NCBI GenBank assembly: GCA_034508935.3
Contig: CM067449.1
Coordinates: forward strand, 40,662,573-40,726,572
Direction of reading: 5' to 3'
Length of the DNA stretch: 64,000 nt
Source: Berghia stephanieae
Lineage: Eukaryota; Mollusca; Gastropoda; Nudibranchia; Aeolidiidae
Positions 62,763-64,000 of the stretch are shown here, one piece after another. A program made the translations under genes and the position numbers. Below the pieces are notes generated by a model, which was not told the origin of the DNA, searched no databases, and worked only from the letters and a program-made list of their open reading frames with translations. The stretch's first letter is position 1. The number at the start of each line of letters is the position of its first letter.

Positions 62763-63095
62763 GATAGTCTGCTCTTGGCTAAGAAGTTCACAACATTGCC
62801 ATCCAGAAGTATAAATGATCAACACACAAAGAATTACTCATAAACGCAAAAAAAAGAAAAACAATAACAAAGACCTGAGTGACGTCACTTCGAAAATTTA
62901 TAGATGATATGCTTTGTCTAAGAAGCTCACAGTTTTGCCATCCGGAAGTAAAGGGGTCCAGCACACAAAACTATGTGAAAACCTTGAACATTTTTTAGTC
63001 TGATTAAAAAACAGTTTAGTAAGTAATTCTTATAAACGCGGATGACAAAAAACAATAACAAAAAACCTGCGTGACGTCAACTTCATACTCTCTAT
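62763..63095 (+). mobile_element. Two M1 MITE copies in tandem
   Basis: 62763-62898 (internally deleted, TATA at 62759-62762) and 62902-63095. Both keep 'gtgacgtca' near the right end. Confidence 0.8.
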
Positions 63096-63165
63096 TGACT
63101 TAGCTTTTAGAGGGTGGCATTTCTTCCCCCAATAATGATGTCCTTCACAATCTTTTAAATTTTAG

Positions 63166-63261
63166 TGCAAGATGTCTACCGTAGCCCTGTGGACTTCAGA
63201 CAAGTTGTTGAAGAATTTAACCAGTCCGGATGGCCTCAACGTCACGTGGGTGGAAAATTAG
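63166..63261 (+). CDS. Candidate exon of an unidentified host gene (partial)
   Basis: A 96-base stretch with near 50% G+C in AT-rich surroundings. It is preceded by a pyrimidine-rich acceptor ending TTTTAAATTTTAG and followed by a donor-like AG|GTTTGTG. The frame that stays open across the donor reads QDVYRSPVDFRQVVEEFNQS then GWPQRHVGGKL. A second frame reads MSTVALWTSDKLLKNLTSPD then GLNVTWVEN, but it ends in a stop at the donor. Neither is recognised. No other exon is visible in the window. Confidence 0.3.
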   Translation, partial: CKMSTVALWTSDKLLKNLTSPDGLNVTWVEN

Positions 63262-63839
63262 GTTTGTGTCTTTATTTTTCGATTTCCGTATTTTATGATG
63301 CCATATTGAGGTTTTATAAAAAATTTTTTTCTGTCCGACATAAGCCCAAAAGATAAAAAAAAAAAGAATTTAATACCGAGGATGGTGATGAAGGAGAAAA
63401 AAAGACGACGACGACGATGAATAACTGATAATGATGATGAAAGATGTGATGATACGACAACGCCGATGATGATGATGGTAATGTGAAAACGTGCTTTTAG
63501 TGAGAATGGCGAGGGTATTTTATGATCATTATCGATACATCACATTTTATTTTTATTATTTTCTTCAACGACAACAAACAATAACACCATAAAAGAAAAA
63601 CAAAAACAAAACAAAAACAATAACAATCTATATGTACACGTTCATGTAAACTCTTTTCCCACGATCCAAAAAAAGGCAGACTTTAATAACGATCGTCTCA
63701 AATTAGAATTGACGGATGTTGAATGGCATAAAAATTACGTTAGAGGCACCAAAATTTGACAAATTTCCAAAAAAGGTACAAAAAACATTACTAAAAAGAA
63801 ATGTTATATGAAATGATATTATGTCCCATCCGATCGCCT
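63262..63839. other. Unassigned, GAT/ACG-rich
   Basis: Contains GAT- and GACGAC-rich short repeats near 63380-63480. No gene supported. Confidence 0.4.
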
Positions 63840-64000
63840 CATAACTCATCCCATTACATCAAAACTCATTCCATTACAAACTCATCTCATCACATCATCT
63901 GACATTCACAACTCATCCCATTACATCACAACTGATTCCATTACAACTCATCTCATCACATCACCTGACATCACAACTCATCTCATTACATCACAACTCA
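63840..64000. repeat. CATCACAACTCATCCCATTA tandem repeat
   Basis: Imperfect units of 'cattacatcacaactcat' with interspersed 'ctcatcacatcacctgacat' continue to the window edge, so the array is longer than shown. Confidence 0.85.

Overview
The window is eukaryotic, AT-rich and almost entirely repetitive. I see no rRNA, no genuine tRNA, no CRISPR array and no intact host protein gene. The best guess is an animal, probably a mollusc or another lophotrochozoan. That rests on the mixture of tRNA-derived SINEs, RTE and Jockey/CR1-like LINEs, a ZMYM1-like hAT transposase, Tc1-, pogo- and piggyBac-like DNA elements, and very dense long microsatellites. The phylum is inference, not something the sequence proves.

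Layout. 1-8.7 kb: a perfect-looking foldback MITE, many copies of a ~185 bp MITE with TATA target duplications (called M1 here), a second MITE (M2) with promoter-like motifs and a small conserved reading frame, an unassigned 2.7 kb terminal-inverted-repeat element inserted into an M1 copy, and a 380 bp foldback. 8.7-10.2 kb: a decayed Tc1-like transposon inside a TA microsatellite. 10.3-24.8 kb: piggyBac-like MITEs, further M1 and M2 copies, four kinds of tRNA-derived SINE sequence, minisatellites and a pogo-like non-autonomous element. 25.5-32.4 kb: one arm of an inverted segmental duplication whose other arm is at 42.2-46.1 kb. Both arms carry the same decayed Jockey/CR1-like LINE fused to the same truncated SINE. 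Only the left arm holds two later RTE insertions, one with a 9 bp and one with a 13 bp target duplication, and the second has the inverted 5' end typical of twin priming. 33.5-36.7 kb: a structurally complete hAT element with a perfect 8 bp target duplication but a broken transposase. 37-42 kb: SINEs, a LINE tail, M1 and a dense CT/AT/ATT microsatellite cluster. 46.9-52.3 kb: long (AGT)n and (GAAT)n blocks, a pair of ~0.8 kb direct repeats and a 37 bp minisatellite with three-unit higher-order structure. 52.3-54.8 kb: a broken Ty3/Gypsy-like retroelement fossil, cut by a 100-base assembly gap. 55-63 kb: low-complexity sequence with signs of poor base quality, containing tandem and inverted copies of a module that includes M1. 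63.2 kb: one candidate host exon. 63.8 kb to the end: a short tandem repeat.

The elements do not work together as a pathway. What the window preserves is a readable order of insertions: M1 into M1, M1 into the pogo-like element, the 2.7 kb element into M1, and two RTEs into one arm of the duplication. No new functional system can be claimed. The most unusual items are the M1 expansion, the CRE-bearing MITE families, the unassigned palindrome-rich element at 3.4-6.0 kb and the dated inverted duplication.
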